Below are positions 16,634 through 26,710 of a stretch of 64,000 nucleotides of DNA, in pieces (positions within the stretch are counted from its first letter, which is position 1; each line of letters opens with the position of its first letter). This stretch comes from Pandoraea anapnoica. GTDB lineage: Bacteria > Pseudomonadota > Gammaproteobacteria > Burkholderiales > Burkholderiaceae. Made by a program: the position numbers and the translations under genes. The notes below the pieces were generated by a model. That model searched no databases and was not told the DNA's origin. It saw nothing but the letters and a program-made list of their open reading frames with translations. The DNA lies in the NCBI RefSeq assembly GCF_902459765.1, contig NZ_CABPSP010000015.1, forward strand, positions 124,001 through 188,000. The letters are read 5' to 3'.

Positions 16634-17686
16634 TCATGCTTGTTTGGTGGGCGGGGCCGACACTGTGCCGCCCCGGCGAATTTCGTGGGGCAGGATGAGG
16701 GCGTGGCTGAGCGACGAGTCGTGCGACGCCGTCACACCGGTAGCCCCTAAGCGTCCGTCGATCTGGGCAAGCAGACGCTGCGCCGCATGACGGCCGATCT
16801 CCACGCTAGGCTGCACCACAGTCGCAAGCGTCGGCGAGAGCAGTTCACCCACGGCGAGGCCGTCGAAGCCAAGGACGGAGATGTCGTCCGGCACACGCAG
16901 ACCGGCTTCGCGCAGCGCGCGCATGACACCGAGCGCGAGCAGATCGTTCGAGCAGAACAGCGCCGTGGGACGTGCACCGTCGCGCTCGCGCTGCGCCAGC
17001 CATTCGCGCACCCGCTCGCCGCGTGCCCCGCTGTTGAAGTCGATTTCGAATGCGGGCAACGGCGTGAGACCGGCGGCCTGCATGGCGTCCCCATAACCGA
17101 GATAACGACGCTTGGCGCGGTCGGACGCATGCAGCGCTCCCGTCACCATCACGATGTCGCGATGTCCGGCTTCGATGAGCATGTTCACGCCCTGTGCGGC
17201 CGCCGCGCGGTTGTCCACGGACACGCACGGTCGCTCGGGGGCATCGTTATAAACGAGCTGGCACGCAACGCCCTCAGCCGCGAGGTCGTCGACGAGCGCA
17301 CTGTGTTCTGCGTCGGCGAGCGTCATCAGCAAGCCGTCGACCCGTTGTTGCAGCAGGGTTTCGATAGCATTGCGCTCGCGCTCCGGATCGTATTGGGTGG
17401 TCACGAGCAGCAGACGGCGGCCCGTGCCGTCGATGGCGGCTTCGATGCCTTCGAGGCAATCGGCGAAGACCGGGTTGCCGAGCGTGGGCAGCATCACACC
17501 GATCAGGCCGGTGCGCTCGCCACGCAGTTGGCGGCCCAGCGCGTTGGGACGAAATTTGAGTTCGGCGGCGGCCGCCTGCACTCTGGCGAGCGTCTCGGGA
17601 CGCACCAGTTGCGGCGAATTCAGCGCGCGCGACACCGTCGCGATCGAACAGCCTGCTCGCTGCGCCACATCCCGAATATCAGCCAC
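16634..17686 (-). CDS. LacI-family transcriptional repressor
   Basis: 350 residues. The N-terminal LacI helix-turn-helix is canonical (MADIRDVAQRAGCSIATVS, RALNSPQLVRPETLARV), followed by a hinge (KFRPNALGRQLR) and a periplasmic-binding-protein-like effector domain. The operon downstream encodes the ABC importer and phosphodiesterase, its likely targets. Two perfect LacI-type palindromes lie 58 bases upstream of its start, so it probably represses its own promoter. The effector is unknown. Confidence 0.93.
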   Translation of the reverse strand: MADIRDVAQRAGCSIATVSRALNSPQLVRPETLARVQAAAAELKFRPNALGRQLRGERTGLIGVMLPTLGNPVFADCLEGIEAAIDGTGRRLLLVTTQYDPERERNAIETLLQQRVDGLLMTLADAEHSALVDDLAAEGVACQLVYNDAPERPCVSVDNRAAAAQGVNMLIEAGHRDIVMVTGALHASDRAKRRYLGYGDAMQAAGLTPLPAFEIDFNSGARGERVREWLAQRERDGARPTALFCSNDLLALGVMRALREAGLRVPDDISVLGFDGLAVGELLSPTLATVVQPSVEIGRHAAQRLLAQIDGRLGATGVTASHDSSLSHALILPHEIRRGGTVSAPPTKQA

Positions 17687-17743
17687 ACCCCGCTCCTTAA
17701 ATCTGGACCGTCGAATTTTGAAGTTGACGGATTTTACGCAAAT

Positions 17744-17767
17744 GTAAACGTTTACGAAAACGTTTTC
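17744..17767. promoter_or_regulatory. two abutting LacI-type operators
   Basis: GTAAACGTTTAC (17744-17755) and GAAAACGTTTTC (17756-17767) are each perfect 12-bp palindromes with the central CG typical of LacI-family operators, placed directly end to end. They lie upstream of the lacI-type gene (-) and 219 bases upstream of the SRPBCC gene (+). Confidence 0.8.
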
Positions 17768-17985
17768 ACTCCGGGATTCTATGGAGACAATTTGACGGAT
17801 TCATGACAGTCCGGGAAGCCTCATGGATGCTGGATCGGCGCATTGGCCACTCCGAAGTGGCTATTTACGGCTATCGAAACGGGCCTCCCGACGCTCTCCG
17901 GGATGCCGCCTATACTGAAAATCCCCCCTCTCGACGGGGGGCATCACGGCATGAGGACACCCTCCACCCACGACCGGGAACGGCC

Positions 17986-18552
17986 ATGAACGACTATCAC
18001 TTCCTCACCTTGTGGCGGCTCACCGCGCCGCTGAATGAAGTCTGGGATACGCTACGGGATGTCGACCACTGGGCCCGCTGGTGGCCCTGTGTGCGGGAGG
18101 TGCGCACGCTCGATCCGGGCGACGCCGACGGCATCGGCGCCGTGCGTACACTGACGTGGCATGGGGCATTGCCCTATTCGCTGACCTTCGAAACCCGCAT
18201 CACGCACATCGACCCGATGCGTGAGGTGCGCAGCGTCGCCACGGGCGAGGCCGAAGGCACGGGCGTCTGGCGCTTCGAGACTGAGGGCTCGATTACCGTG
18301 GTGCGCTATGCGTGGGACGTCCACACGCGGCGTGAGTGGATGAACAAGCTCGCGCCGTTGGCCCGACCGCTCTTCCGCTGGAACCACAATTACGTGATGC
18401 GGCGTGGCGGCGAGGGGCTTGCCGCCGTACTCAACGCCCATCTGGTCGAATGTCTGGACACCGACTTGCCGCCAGCCGCCCTCGGCAAGGAACGCGATCC
18501 GCGCGAACTGCGGGAAGCGCGGGCGCGTGTGAGTCACGATTCGCATCGTTGA
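17986..18552 (+). CDS. SRPBCC (START/polyketide-cyclase-like) protein
   Basis: 188 residues from the ATG at 17986; the frame is open back to 17803, but the SRPBCC fold begins only here (FLTLWRLTAPLNEVWDTLRD). The WARWWPCVREV and RYAWDVHTRREW segments fit the lipid/aromatic-binding domain pattern of the polyketide cyclase/dehydrase group. No signal peptide. Such proteins bind hydrophobic ligands; the ligand here is unknown. It stands alone, divergent from the lacI-type gene. Confidence 0.75.
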   Translation: MNDYHFLTLWRLTAPLNEVWDTLRDVDHWARWWPCVREVRTLDPGDADGIGAVRTLTWHGALPYSLTFETRITHIDPMREVRSVATGEAEGTGVWRFETEGSITVVRYAWDVHTRREWMNKLAPLARPLFRWNHNYVMRRGGEGLAAVLNAHLVECLDTDLPPAALGKERDPRELREARARVSHDSHR

Positions 18553-18624
18553 CGAGCGGGAGATTGCGTTCCCGCGCCCTCCTCCAGAAGACGTCCCGGA
18601 AGTCCCACCAGCGCTTTCTTTTCA

Positions 18625-18645
18625 TCTATTCCATTAAGGAATAGA
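18625..18645. promoter_or_regulatory. inverted repeat, candidate operator of the nba-type cluster
   Basis: TCTATTCC (18625-18632) and GGAATAGA (18638-18645) flank ATTAA, a perfect 8-bp inverted repeat in an AT-rich stretch 140 bases before the first catabolic gene. No intrinsic-terminator T-run follows. It looks like the binding site of a dimeric regulator. Confidence 0.5.
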
Positions 18646-18784
18646 CGCCACGATAGATTTCATTATTTTTTATATCGACGGTTGCCTAGACTTGTGAGCA
18701 TCCGGCGGTTGTGCCGTGGCGCTGCGTTGCATGGCGTCACCGGCGACCTGCCGCCCCGCAAAACAATCCGCTCCAGGAGACCTC

Positions 18785-20257
18785 GTGAGCCTTGCGAATG
18801 CGCCGCTGCTGCGGCATTACGTGGATGGTGCGTTCGTCGCCACCGATCGCCAGTTCGATAACGTCAGCCCGGTAGACGGCCACCTCGTCGCGAAAGTGTG
18901 CGAAGCCGATGCCACTACCGTCGACCGCGCTGTAAGCGCCGCCCGTCGCGCCCTGCACGATGGCCCGTGGGGCAAGACCACGCCCACCGAGCGCGCGGCC
19001 GTGCTGCACCGTATCGCCGACGGCATTCAGGCGCGTTTCGACGAGTTCGTTGCCGCCGAAGTGGCCGACACCGGCCGCCCGGAGGAACAGGCCCGCACGC
19101 TCGATATCGCGCGCGGCATCGCCAACTTCCGCATGTTTGCGGACCTCATCAAGACCGCTGGTAGCGAAGTCTACGAAATGCGCGCAGCCGACGGCGGCGA
19201 CGTGATGAACTACATCACGCGTAAGCCGCTCGGCGTGATCGGCATCATCTCTCCGTGGAATCTGCCGCTGCTGCTCTTCACGTGGAAGGTCGCGCCGGCC
19301 CTGGCGATGGGCAACTGCGTCGTTGCGAAGCCCTCGGAAGAAACGCCTTCGTCCGCCACGCTACTTGCCGAAGTCATGGACGCCGCCGGTGTGCCGCCCG
19401 GCGTCTTCAACCTCGTGCACGGCTTCGGTCCCAACTCGGCCGGTGAATTTCTGACGAAGCACCCGGACGTCTCCGCCATCACCTTCACCGGTGAATCGCG
19501 CACCGGCAGCGCCATCATGAAAGCGGTGGCCGACGGTGTGAAGGAAATCTCGTTCGAACTGGGCGGCAAGAACGCCGCCGTAGTCTTCGCCGACGCCGAC
19601 TTCGACAAAGCGGTCGACGGTGTGGTGCGTTCGTCCTTCACCAACGCCGGTCAGGTCTGCCTGTGCTCGGAACGCGTCTATGTCGAGCGCCCGATCTTCG
19701 ATCGCTTCGTCGCCGCCCTCGCCGAGCGCGCCGCCGCGCTGCGTATCGATGCGCCCAACGCAGAAGGCGTTCAGATGGGGCCGCTCGTTTCCCGCAAGCA
19801 TCGCGAGAAGGTACTCTCGTACTATCAACTGGCCGTCGAAGAAGGTGCGACGGTGGTCACCGGAGGCGGTGTGCCGACCTTTGGCGACGCTCGCGACGAA
19901 GGGGCTTTCGTGCAGCCGACGGTCTGGACGGGACTCCCCGACACGGCCCGCTGCGTTCGCGAAGAGATCTTCGGCCCGGTGTGCCACGTCGCCCCGTTCG
20001 ATAGCGAGGACGAAGTCATCCGCCGCGTGAACGACAGCGACTACGGCCTGGCCGGGTGCGTTTGGACGACGAACCTGTCACGCGCGCACCGGGTGGCGCG
20101 TCAGTTCCAGACGGGCCTCGTGTGGGTCAATACGTGGTTCCTGCGCGATCTGCGCACGCCGTTCGGCGGCGTAAAGCTCTCGGGCCTCGGTCGCGAAGGC
20201 GGACGTCACTCGCTCGATTTTTATTCCGAAATCACCAACATCTGCATCAAGCTATAA
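18785..20257 (+). CDS. nbaE: 2-aminomuconate-6-semialdehyde / 2-hydroxymuconate semialdehyde dehydrogenase
   Basis: 490 residues from a GTG at 18785 preceded by AGGAG; an ATG at 18716 is in frame but lacks a ribosome binding site and the family pattern. The aldehyde dehydrogenase motifs are complete: SPWNLPLLL, the catalytic Glu in FELGGKN, and the nucleophilic Cys in NAGQVCLC; EIFGPV follows near the end. It oxidises 2-aminomuconate 6-semialdehyde to 2-aminomuconate with NAD+. The assignment to this substrate comes from the following three genes, which encode the other steps of the 3-hydroxyanthranilate pathway. It begins the operon. Confidence 0.88.
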   Translation: MSLANAPLLRHYVDGAFVATDRQFDNVSPVDGHLVAKVCEADATTVDRAVSAARRALHDGPWGKTTPTERAAVLHRIADGIQARFDEFVAAEVADTGRPEEQARTLDIARGIANFRMFADLIKTAGSEVYEMRAADGGDVMNYITRKPLGVIGIISPWNLPLLLFTWKVAPALAMGNCVVAKPSEETPSSATLLAEVMDAAGVPPGVFNLVHGFGPNSAGEFLTKHPDVSAITFTGESRTGSAIMKAVADGVKEISFELGGKNAAVVFADADFDKAVDGVVRSSFTNAGQVCLCSERVYVERPIFDRFVAALAERAAALRIDAPNAEGVQMGPLVSRKHREKVLSYYQLAVEEGATVVTGGGVPTFGDARDEGAFVQPTVWTGLPDTARCVREEIFGPVCHVAPFDSEDEVIRRVNDSDYGLAGCVWTTNLSRAHRVARQFQTGLVWVNTWFLRDLRTPFGGVKLSGLGREGGRHSLDFYSEITNICIKL

Positions 20258-20374
20258 ACAACGCGGTACGTCAGAGCCATGTAGGGAGGCGACGGTGCGG
20301 CAATCTCGATGGGGGTCGAGGCTGCCGCACCCGCGCGCCGTCCCATGACAAGAACACAACGGAGACTCGAATCC

Positions 20375-20809
20375 ATGAGCGCATCGCAAGACACCCAGGC
20401 CCGCGTGGTCGAAGGCAAGGCCAAGCCCCGCGGCAAGTTCCCGCACATCAAACGCGCAGGTGACTTCCTGTTCGTCTCGGGCACCAGCTCGCGACGCCCC
20501 GATAACTCGTATGCCGGTGCGCAGGTCGACGCGCTGGGCGTCACGCAGCTCGACATTCGCGAGCAGACGCGCGCCGTCATCGAGAACATTCGCGACATTC
20601 TCGCGAGCGAAGGCGCGACACTGGCGGACGTCGTCGAAGTCGGCTCGTTCCTCGTGAACATGAACGACTTCGGTGGCTACAACGAGGTGTACGGCGAATA
20701 TTTCGACGAGAACGGCCCTACCCGCACGACGGTAGCTGTGCACCAGTTGCCGCATCCACTGCTGCTCATCGAAATCAAGTGCGTGGCCTATGCGCCGCGC
20801 GCACGCTAA
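20375..20809 (+). CDS. nbaF: 2-aminomuconate deaminase (RidA family)
   Basis: 144 residues from the ATG at 20375, with GGAGA upstream. The RidA/YjgF fold is clear ([35 protein letters not shown]; the conserved Arg in GPTRTTVAV). In nba- and amn-type clusters a RidA protein of this length hydrolyses 2-aminomuconate to 4-oxalocrotonate and ammonia. The position between the dehydrogenase and the dioxygenase supports that role. Confidence 0.85.
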   Translation: MSASQDTQARVVEGKAKPRGKFPHIKRAGDFLFVSGTSSRRPDNSYAGAQVDALGVTQLDIREQTRAVIENIRDILASEGATLADVVEVGSFLVNMNDFGGYNEVYGEYFDENGPTRTTVAVHQLPHPLLLIEIKCVAYAPRAR

Positions 20810-21415
<606 letters not shown>

Positions 21416-21452
21416 CCCGCCACACCGAACACAGACACTCACTCGTCACGTC

Positions 21453-22448
21453 ATGAAGAAAATCGACATGCACGCCCACTTCTTCCCGCGCATCACGCGG
21501 GAAGAAGCGGCCCGCCTCGACGCACCCACCGCCCCGTGGCTGCGGATCGACGAAGGCGGCGAGACCGGCAACATCATGCTGGACAATCGCGCCTTCCGTC
21601 CGGTCTACCGCGCCCTTTGGGACCCGTCGCTGCGCGTCGAGGAACTCGACCGCCACGGCGTCGATCTGCAAGTCGTATGCGCCACGCCGATCATGTTCGG
21701 CTACCGCTACGACGGGCGCGCCGTCATGGACTGGGTCCAGCGCATGAACGACCTCGCGCTCGAGCACTGCGCCTACGCCCCGAACCGCCTGAAGGCGATG
21801 GCGCAGGTGCCGCTGCAAGACCTCGACCTGGCGTGCGCCGAAGCCTCGCGCGCCAAGGCCACCGGCCACGTCGGCGTACAGATCGGCAACCATCTCGGTG
21901 AGAAAGATCTGGATGACGAACAACTCGTGGCATTTTTGCGGCACTGCGGCGACGAGCACATCCCCGTGCTGGTGCATCCGTGGGACATGATGACCGACGG
22001 CCGCATGAAGAAATGGATGATGCCGTGGCTCGTGGCCATGCCTGCCGAGACGCAACTGTCGATCCTCTCGCTGATCCTCTCGGGCGCATTCGAGCGCCTG
22101 CCCCGCTCGCTCAAGCTGTGCTTCGCACACGGCGGCGGTGCCTTCCCGTACCTGCTAGGCCGCGCCGAGAATGCGTGGCATTGCCGCGACATAGTACGCG
22201 CCGACAGCCCGCACCCGCCGTCGCACTACCTCGACCGCTTCTACGTGGACAGCGCCGTGTTCGACCCGCGCGCCCTGCGTCTGCTCGTGGACACGATGGG
22301 CGTGGAGCGCATCATGCTCGGCTCCGACCACCCGTTCCCGCTCGGCGAGCAGGACATCGGGCGTCTGGTGGCCGATCAGCCGGGCCTCGACGACAACGGA
22401 CGACACCGCATTCTGGCCGGGAACGCACTTGAGTTCTTCGGGCTGTAA
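21453..22448 (+). CDS. nbaD: 2-amino-3-carboxymuconate-6-semialdehyde decarboxylase
   Basis: 331 residues. It belongs to the amidohydrolase superfamily: the zinc ligands His7 and His9 (DMHAHFFPR), a third His in LVHPWDMM and the Asp in [10 protein letters not shown] are all present. The sequence follows the Pseudomonas ACMSD closely along its length (e.g. [20 protein letters not shown]). It removes the 3-carboxyl group from the NbaC product to give 2-aminomuconate 6-semialdehyde. It is 37 bases after nbaC. Confidence 0.96.
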   Translation: MKKIDMHAHFFPRITREEAARLDAPTAPWLRIDEGGETGNIMLDNRAFRPVYRALWDPSLRVEELDRHGVDLQVVCATPIMFGYRYDGRAVMDWVQRMNDLALEHCAYAPNRLKAMAQVPLQDLDLACAEASRAKATGHVGVQIGNHLGEKDLDDEQLVAFLRHCGDEHIPVLVHPWDMMTDGRMKKWMMPWLVAMPAETQLSILSLILSGAFERLPRSLKLCFAHGGGAFPYLLGRAENAWHCRDIVRADSPHPPSHYLDRFYVDSAVFDPRALRLLVDTMGVERIMLGSDHPFPLGEQDIGRLVADQPGLDDNGRHRILAGNALEFFGL

Positions 22449-22660
22449 CTGGTGCTTTCCCGAGGTGTTTTTGAAAATGCTTGCCTACGCAAAAGGCGTC
22501 GTTTAGGCTGGGCATGGAAATATTTGATGCTTAAACAATTCTGGAAGTTTTGAATTAGTCTGACGCGCCTGGCCTGCCATGACCGACGTGAAGAAGCGGT
22601 CAAGTATCCCGGCGCGAGTCCGCAGCTGACAGTGCTTGAATTCATCGTTTGGAGACCATG

Positions 22661-23854
22661 ATGACGGGAACGAAGACCACGCAACGCAAAGCCATCGCCG
22701 TGCTCGGTGCCATCGCAGCCGCTGCTGCGATGTTCGCATCGGGCGGTGCCCATGCTCAGGTGAAGATCGGCTTCATCGGCACGCTCTCCGGCCCGGGCGG
22801 CGCGCTCGGGCAGGACCAGTACGACGCTTTCATGCTCGCCGTCGAGCAAAAGGGCGGCAAGCTCGGTGGCGTGCCGGTGCAGGTGATCAAGGAAGACGAC
22901 CAGCTCAAGCCGGACGTCGGCGTGCAGGCGGCGACCAAACTGGTGGAGCGCGACAAGGTTTCGCTCATCACTGGCGTGACGTTCTCGAACGTGATGATGG
23001 CCATCCACAAGAACGTGACGAACGCAGGCGTTGTCATGGTCGGCTCGAACGCCGGCCCGACGCCGATTGCTGGCGAGCAATGCTCGCCGAACTTCTTTTC
23101 GACCTCGTGGGACAACGACGAACTGCATGAAGCCGGCGGTCAGCTCTCGACCGATCTCGGCTACAAGAAGATGTACGTGATGGCCCCGAACTATCAGGCC
23201 GGGCGCGACGCCGTGAACGGCTTCAAGCGCGACTACAAGGGCCAGATCGTCGACGAGGTGTACACGCAGGTCAATCAGCCCGACTATTCGGCCGAAATCG
23301 CCCAACTCGCCGCCGCCAAGCCGGACGCCGTCTACGTGTTCTACCCGGGCGGCATGGGTGTGAACTTCGTCAAGCAGTACCGTCAGGCCGGTCTGCTCGG
23401 CAAGATTCCGCTGATCTCGGTGTCGACCATCGACGGCTCGACCTTGCCCGCGTTGAAGGAACAAGCCGTGGGCAGCATCACCAGCGCGCCCTACTCGCCC
23501 GACCTCGACAACGCGCAGAACAAGCAATTCGTCGCGGCTTTCCAGAAGAAGTACAACCGCGTGCCGTCGATGTACGCCGCACAATCGTACGACGCTGCGA
23601 ACCTGATCGACTCCGCACTCACCAAGACGAAGGGCAGCGTGACCGACCGTGAGGCGCTGCGCGCAGCACTCAAGTCCGCCGACTTCCAGTCCGTGCGCGG
23701 ATCGTTCAAGTTCGCCAGCAATCAGTTCCCCATCGCGCCGTTCTATCGCGTGGATGTGGTGAAGGACGGCAGCGGCGCCGCCTTCGCGAACAAGGGCAAG
23801 ATCGATATCAAGACGCGCGCCAACCTCGCGTCGATGTGCAAGATCCGCTCGTAA
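22661..23854 (+). CDS. ABC branched-chain-type substrate-binding protein
   Basis: 397 residues from the ATG at 22661 (GGAGA 5 bases before); an ATG at 22658 is also possible. A Sec signal peptide (residues ~1-30, cleavage after AHAQ) is followed by the LivJ-type periplasmic binding domain (VKIGFIGTLSGPGGALG; KPDAVYVFYPGGMG). Binding proteins of this group often serve aromatic acids as well as branched-chain amino acids. Its place between the 3-hydroxyanthranilate genes and the permeases suggests it binds a pathway substrate. A 212-bp gap before it may hold a separate promoter. Confidence 0.92.
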   Translation: MTGTKTTQRKAIAVLGAIAAAAAMFASGGAHAQVKIGFIGTLSGPGGALGQDQYDAFMLAVEQKGGKLGGVPVQVIKEDDQLKPDVGVQAATKLVERDKVSLITGVTFSNVMMAIHKNVTNAGVVMVGSNAGPTPIAGEQCSPNFFSTSWDNDELHEAGGQLSTDLGYKKMYVMAPNYQAGRDAVNGFKRDYKGQIVDEVYTQVNQPDYSAEIAQLAAAKPDAVYVFYPGGMGVNFVKQYRQAGLLGKIPLISVSTIDGSTLPALKEQAVGSITSAPYSPDLDNAQNKQFVAAFQKKYNRVPSMYAAQSYDAANLIDSALTKTKGSVTDREALRAALKSADFQSVRGSFKFASNQFPIAPFYRVDVVKDGSGAAFANKGKIDIKTRANLASMCKIRS

Positions 23855-23882
23855 GCCGCTCAACGTTGTGCAATGCAGTAAA

Positions 23883-23903
23883 GCGGGGGCGCCCAGCCCC
23901 CGC
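23883..23903 (+). terminator. hairpin after the binding-protein gene
   Basis: GCGGGGGC (23883-23890), GCCCA loop, GCCCCCGC (23896-23903), followed by a short GGTCTTT. It probably reduces transcription into the permease genes, which is common after highly expressed binding proteins. Confidence 0.65.
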
Positions 23904-23928
23904 GGTCTTTGAGCACTATCGAGGGTTT

Positions 23929-24801
23929 ATGAAGCGCTACCGCAATTTCGACGAAGCCGAGCTGGACGTTCAGTACAACGCTCGCGCTACCACCCCCAAC
24001 ATTCTCGACATCCTCACGCAATACGCCGAGCAGAGCGCGCATGCCCGCGCCACCGTGCCGTGCGTGCTCGATGTCGCCTACGGGGACCACCCCGACGAAA
24101 CACTCGACATCTTCCCCGCGCCGCAGCCGGGCGCGCCGGTGTTCTTCTTCGTTCACGGCGGCTACTGGCGCGCGCTGAACAAGAGCGATTCAAGCAACAT
24201 GGCACCGGCGTTCACGCAAGCGGGTGCCACCGTCGTCACCGTCAACTATTCGCTCGCGCCGGGCGCGTCGCTCGACACCATCGTCGACCAGACCCGTCGC
24301 GCACTCGCGTGGGTCCATCGTCACATCGGCGAGCATCAAGGCGACGCACGCCGCATTCACATCTGCGGCAGTTCTGCAGGCGGTCATCTCGTCGGCATGC
24401 TGCTCGCGCAGGGCTGGCATGCCGAATACGGCGTGCCCGAGGATGTCGTCGCGGGGGCAGCGCCCCTGTCAGGCCTGTTCGACCTCACGCCGATTCCGTT
24501 CACGCATATCAACGAATGGATGAAGCTCTCGGCCGACGACGCACAACGCAACAGCCCGTTCTTCCGCCTGCCCGCGCGCGGTTGCCCGCTCGTCGTGTCT
24601 TACGGCGAAACTGAGACGCCCGAATTCAAGCGACAGACCGACGACTACCTCGCCGCGTGGCGCGAGAAGGGTTACGCGGGCGAGTACGTCCCGATGCCGG
24701 GCACGAACCACTTCGACATCGTGCTCACGCTCAACGATGCGCAAAGCCCGCTCACGCAAGCCATCTTCCGTCAGATGGGCCTGCCCCGGGAGGCGACATG
24801 A
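23929..24801 (+). CDS. alpha/beta hydrolase, kynurenine-formamidase-like
   Basis: 290 residues from the ATG at 23929 with GAGGG just upstream; the frame opens earlier at 23836 but no ribosome binding site is found there. The HGGYW oxyanion motif, GSSAGG nucleophile elbow (GxSxG) and a C-terminal TNHFD histidine fit the arylformamidase/esterase group, in which HGGxW is characteristic. In this context it could remove a formyl or acyl group from an anthranilate or kynurenine compound before ring cleavage. The stop overlaps the next start (ATGA). Confidence 0.82.
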   Translation: MKRYRNFDEAELDVQYNARATTPNILDILTQYAEQSAHARATVPCVLDVAYGDHPDETLDIFPAPQPGAPVFFFVHGGYWRALNKSDSSNMAPAFTQAGATVVTVNYSLAPGASLDTIVDQTRRALAWVHRHIGEHQGDARRIHICGSSAGGHLVGMLLAQGWHAEYGVPEDVVAGAAPLSGLFDLTPIPFTHINEWMKLSADDAQRNSPFFRLPARGCPLVVSYGETETPEFKRQTDDYLAAWREKGYAGEYVPMPGTNHFDIVLTLNDAQSPLTQAIFRQMGLPREAT

Positions 24802-25718
24802 GCCTGACGCTTTTCATCATGCAGTGCCTGAACGGACTGCAACTCGGGGTGCTGCTGTTCCTGATGGCCGCCGGTCTCACGCTGGTGTTCGGGATCATGA
24901 ACTTCGTGAACCTCGCACACGGCTCGCTGTACATGATGGGTGCGTTCATCGCCGCCACCGTCTACAACTACACCGGGTCGTTCGCGCTGGCTGCGATCGC
25001 GATCGTGCCCGCCATGCTGCTGATCGGCCTGATCGTCGAGTTCGTCGCGCTCAAGACGCTGTATGACCGCGATCACCTCGACCAGGTGCTGGCCACCTTC
25101 GGTCTGATCCTGTTCTTCAACGAACTGGCGCGCATGATCTGGGGACCGTCGCCGTACTACATGGAAGTGCCCGAATGGCTCTCCGGGACGGTCAACCTCT
25201 TCGGTCTCGACTACCCGGCTTATCGCTTCCTCATCATCGTGGTGGGCCTCGTGGTCGCCCTCGGCTGCTACCTGCTGATTCACCGCACCCGTATCGGCAT
25301 GCTGATCCGCGCAGGCTCGACGCACCGTCAGATGGTCGGTGCGCTAGGCGTGAACATCGTGCTGCTCAACTCGCTGCTGTTCGGGCTGGGCGCGATTCTC
25401 GCCGGTATTGCCGGTCTCATGGCCGGGCCGATTCTGTCGGTACAGCCGGGCATGGGCGAGCCGATCCTGATTCTGACCATGGTCGTGATCGTGATCGGCG
25501 GTATCGGCTCGGTGCGCGGGGCGTTCCTCGCAGCGCTGATCGTCGGTGTGGTCGACACGCTGGGCCGCACTGCCCTGCCCTCGATACTGCGCAGCATGAT
25601 GGAGCGCAGCACGGCCGACACCGCCGGTCCCGCGCTGGCGTCGATGCTGATCTATCTTGTGATGGCGGCGGTCCTCGCGGTGCGTCCGCAAGGTCTCTTC
25701 CCGGTGAAACACGGCTGA
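24798..25718 (+). CDS. ABC branched-chain-type permease LivH
   Basis: 306 residues, starting at an ATG that overlaps the hydrolase stop; GGAGG precedes it. Eight or so hydrophobic helices and the LivH signature (GLTLVFGIMNFVNLAHGS; TRIGMLIRAGS; VVIVIGGIGSVRGAF) are clear. It forms half of the inner-membrane channel of the importer encoded by the five genes 22661-28184. Confidence 0.94.
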   Translation: MSLTLFIMQCLNGLQLGVLLFLMAAGLTLVFGIMNFVNLAHGSLYMMGAFIAATVYNYTGSFALAAIAIVPAMLLIGLIVEFVALKTLYDRDHLDQVLATFGLILFFNELARMIWGPSPYYMEVPEWLSGTVNLFGLDYPAYRFLIIVVGLVVALGCYLLIHRTRIGMLIRAGSTHRQMVGALGVNIVLLNSLLFGLGAILAGIAGLMAGPILSVQPGMGEPILILTMVVIVIGGIGSVRGAFLAALIVGVVDTLGRTALPSILRSMMERSTADTAGPALASMLIYLVMAAVLAVRPQGLFPVKHG

Positions 25719-25720
25719 CG

Positions 25721-26710
25721 ATGGAAACGATGGAAATGAAACTCAATCTACGCACCGCCGTGCCGATACTGCTGCTGGTCCTGCTGGCGCTGGTGCCCCT
25801 TTACGCAACGTTTGCTCAGCAACCGTTCTTCCTCACCCTGTTCGGCCGCATCGTGGTGTTCGCCATCGCCGCCGTCTCGCTCGATCTGATTCTCGGCTAC
25901 GGCGGCATGGTCAGCTTCGGCCATGCGCTGTATCTGGGCCTCGGCGCTTACGTCGTGGGCATCATGAGCTTCCACGGCATCGACAACGGCTTCCTGCATC
26001 TGGGCGTAACGCTTGTCCTGTGCGCGCTCGTCGGCGCAGTCACCGGCCTGCTCTCGCTGCGCACGACTGGCATCGCCTTCATCATGATCACGCTGGCGTT
26101 CGCGCAGATGTTCTACTTCCTCGCCGTGAGCCTGAAGCAGTACGGCGGCGACGACGGCCTGCCCGTCAACGCAGGCAGCCGCTTCGGCAGTGTGACGCTC
26201 GACGACCCGGCGGTGCTGTACTACGTCGCGTTCGCCGTGCTATGTCTGTGCGTGTGGGTGGGCCGCCGTCTGGTCGAAGCGCGCTTCGGTATGGTGATTC
26301 GCGGCGCGCGTCAAAACGACCGCCGTATGCGCGCCCTCGGCTATCCGACGCTGCGCTACAAGCTCGTGGCCTACGTCATCAGCGCGATGGTTTGCGGCGT
26401 GTCGGGCATGCTGTACGCCAATCTCACGCATTTCGTCTCGCCAGCCTATATGGCGTGGACCGCCTCCGGCGAACTGATCGTGATGGTCGTGCTGGGTGGC
26501 CTCGGCTCGTTCTTCGGGCCGGTGCTGGGCAGCGCGGCGATGCTGCTCATCGAGGAATGGCTCAAGGGCATGACGGAGCACTGGATGATCATTTTCGGGC
26601 CGCTCATCGTTGTGGCGGTGCTGGTCTCGCGTCGCGGTCTGTACGGGCTGCTGGGCGATCTGCAAGTGCGTCTGTCGCGTCGCACGCGCACCGTGGAGGG
26701 CAAAGCATGA
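25721..26710 (+). CDS. ABC branched-chain-type permease LivM
   Basis: 329 residues if begun at 25721, two bases after the LivH stop; in-frame ATGs at 25730 and 25736 are alternatives. The LivM signature is visible (LDLILGYGGMVSFGHALYLGLG; FGMVIRGARQNDRRMRALG; VVLGGLGSFFGPVLG). It pairs with LivH. The frame is open far upstream through livH, which is a shadow. Confidence 0.93.
   Translation: METMEMKLNLRTAVPILLLVLLALVPLYATFAQQPFFLTLFGRIVVFAIAAVSLDLILGYGGMVSFGHALYLGLGAYVVGIMSFHGIDNGFLHLGVTLVLCALVGAVTGLLSLRTTGIAFIMITLAFAQMFYFLAVSLKQYGGDDGLPVNAGSRFGSVTLDDPAVLYYVAFAVLCLCVWVGRRLVEARFGMVIRGARQNDRRMRALGYPTLRYKLVAYVISAMVCGVSGMLYANLTHFVSPAYMAWTASGELIVMVVLGGLGSFFGPVLGSAAMLLIEEWLKGMTEHWMIIFGPLIVVAVLVSRRGLYGLLGDLQVRLSRRTRTVEGKA

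Noticed and set aside
25175-25720. N-terminal extension of the LivM frame
   Set aside because: Lies inside livH in another frame; LivM similarity begins only at 25721.
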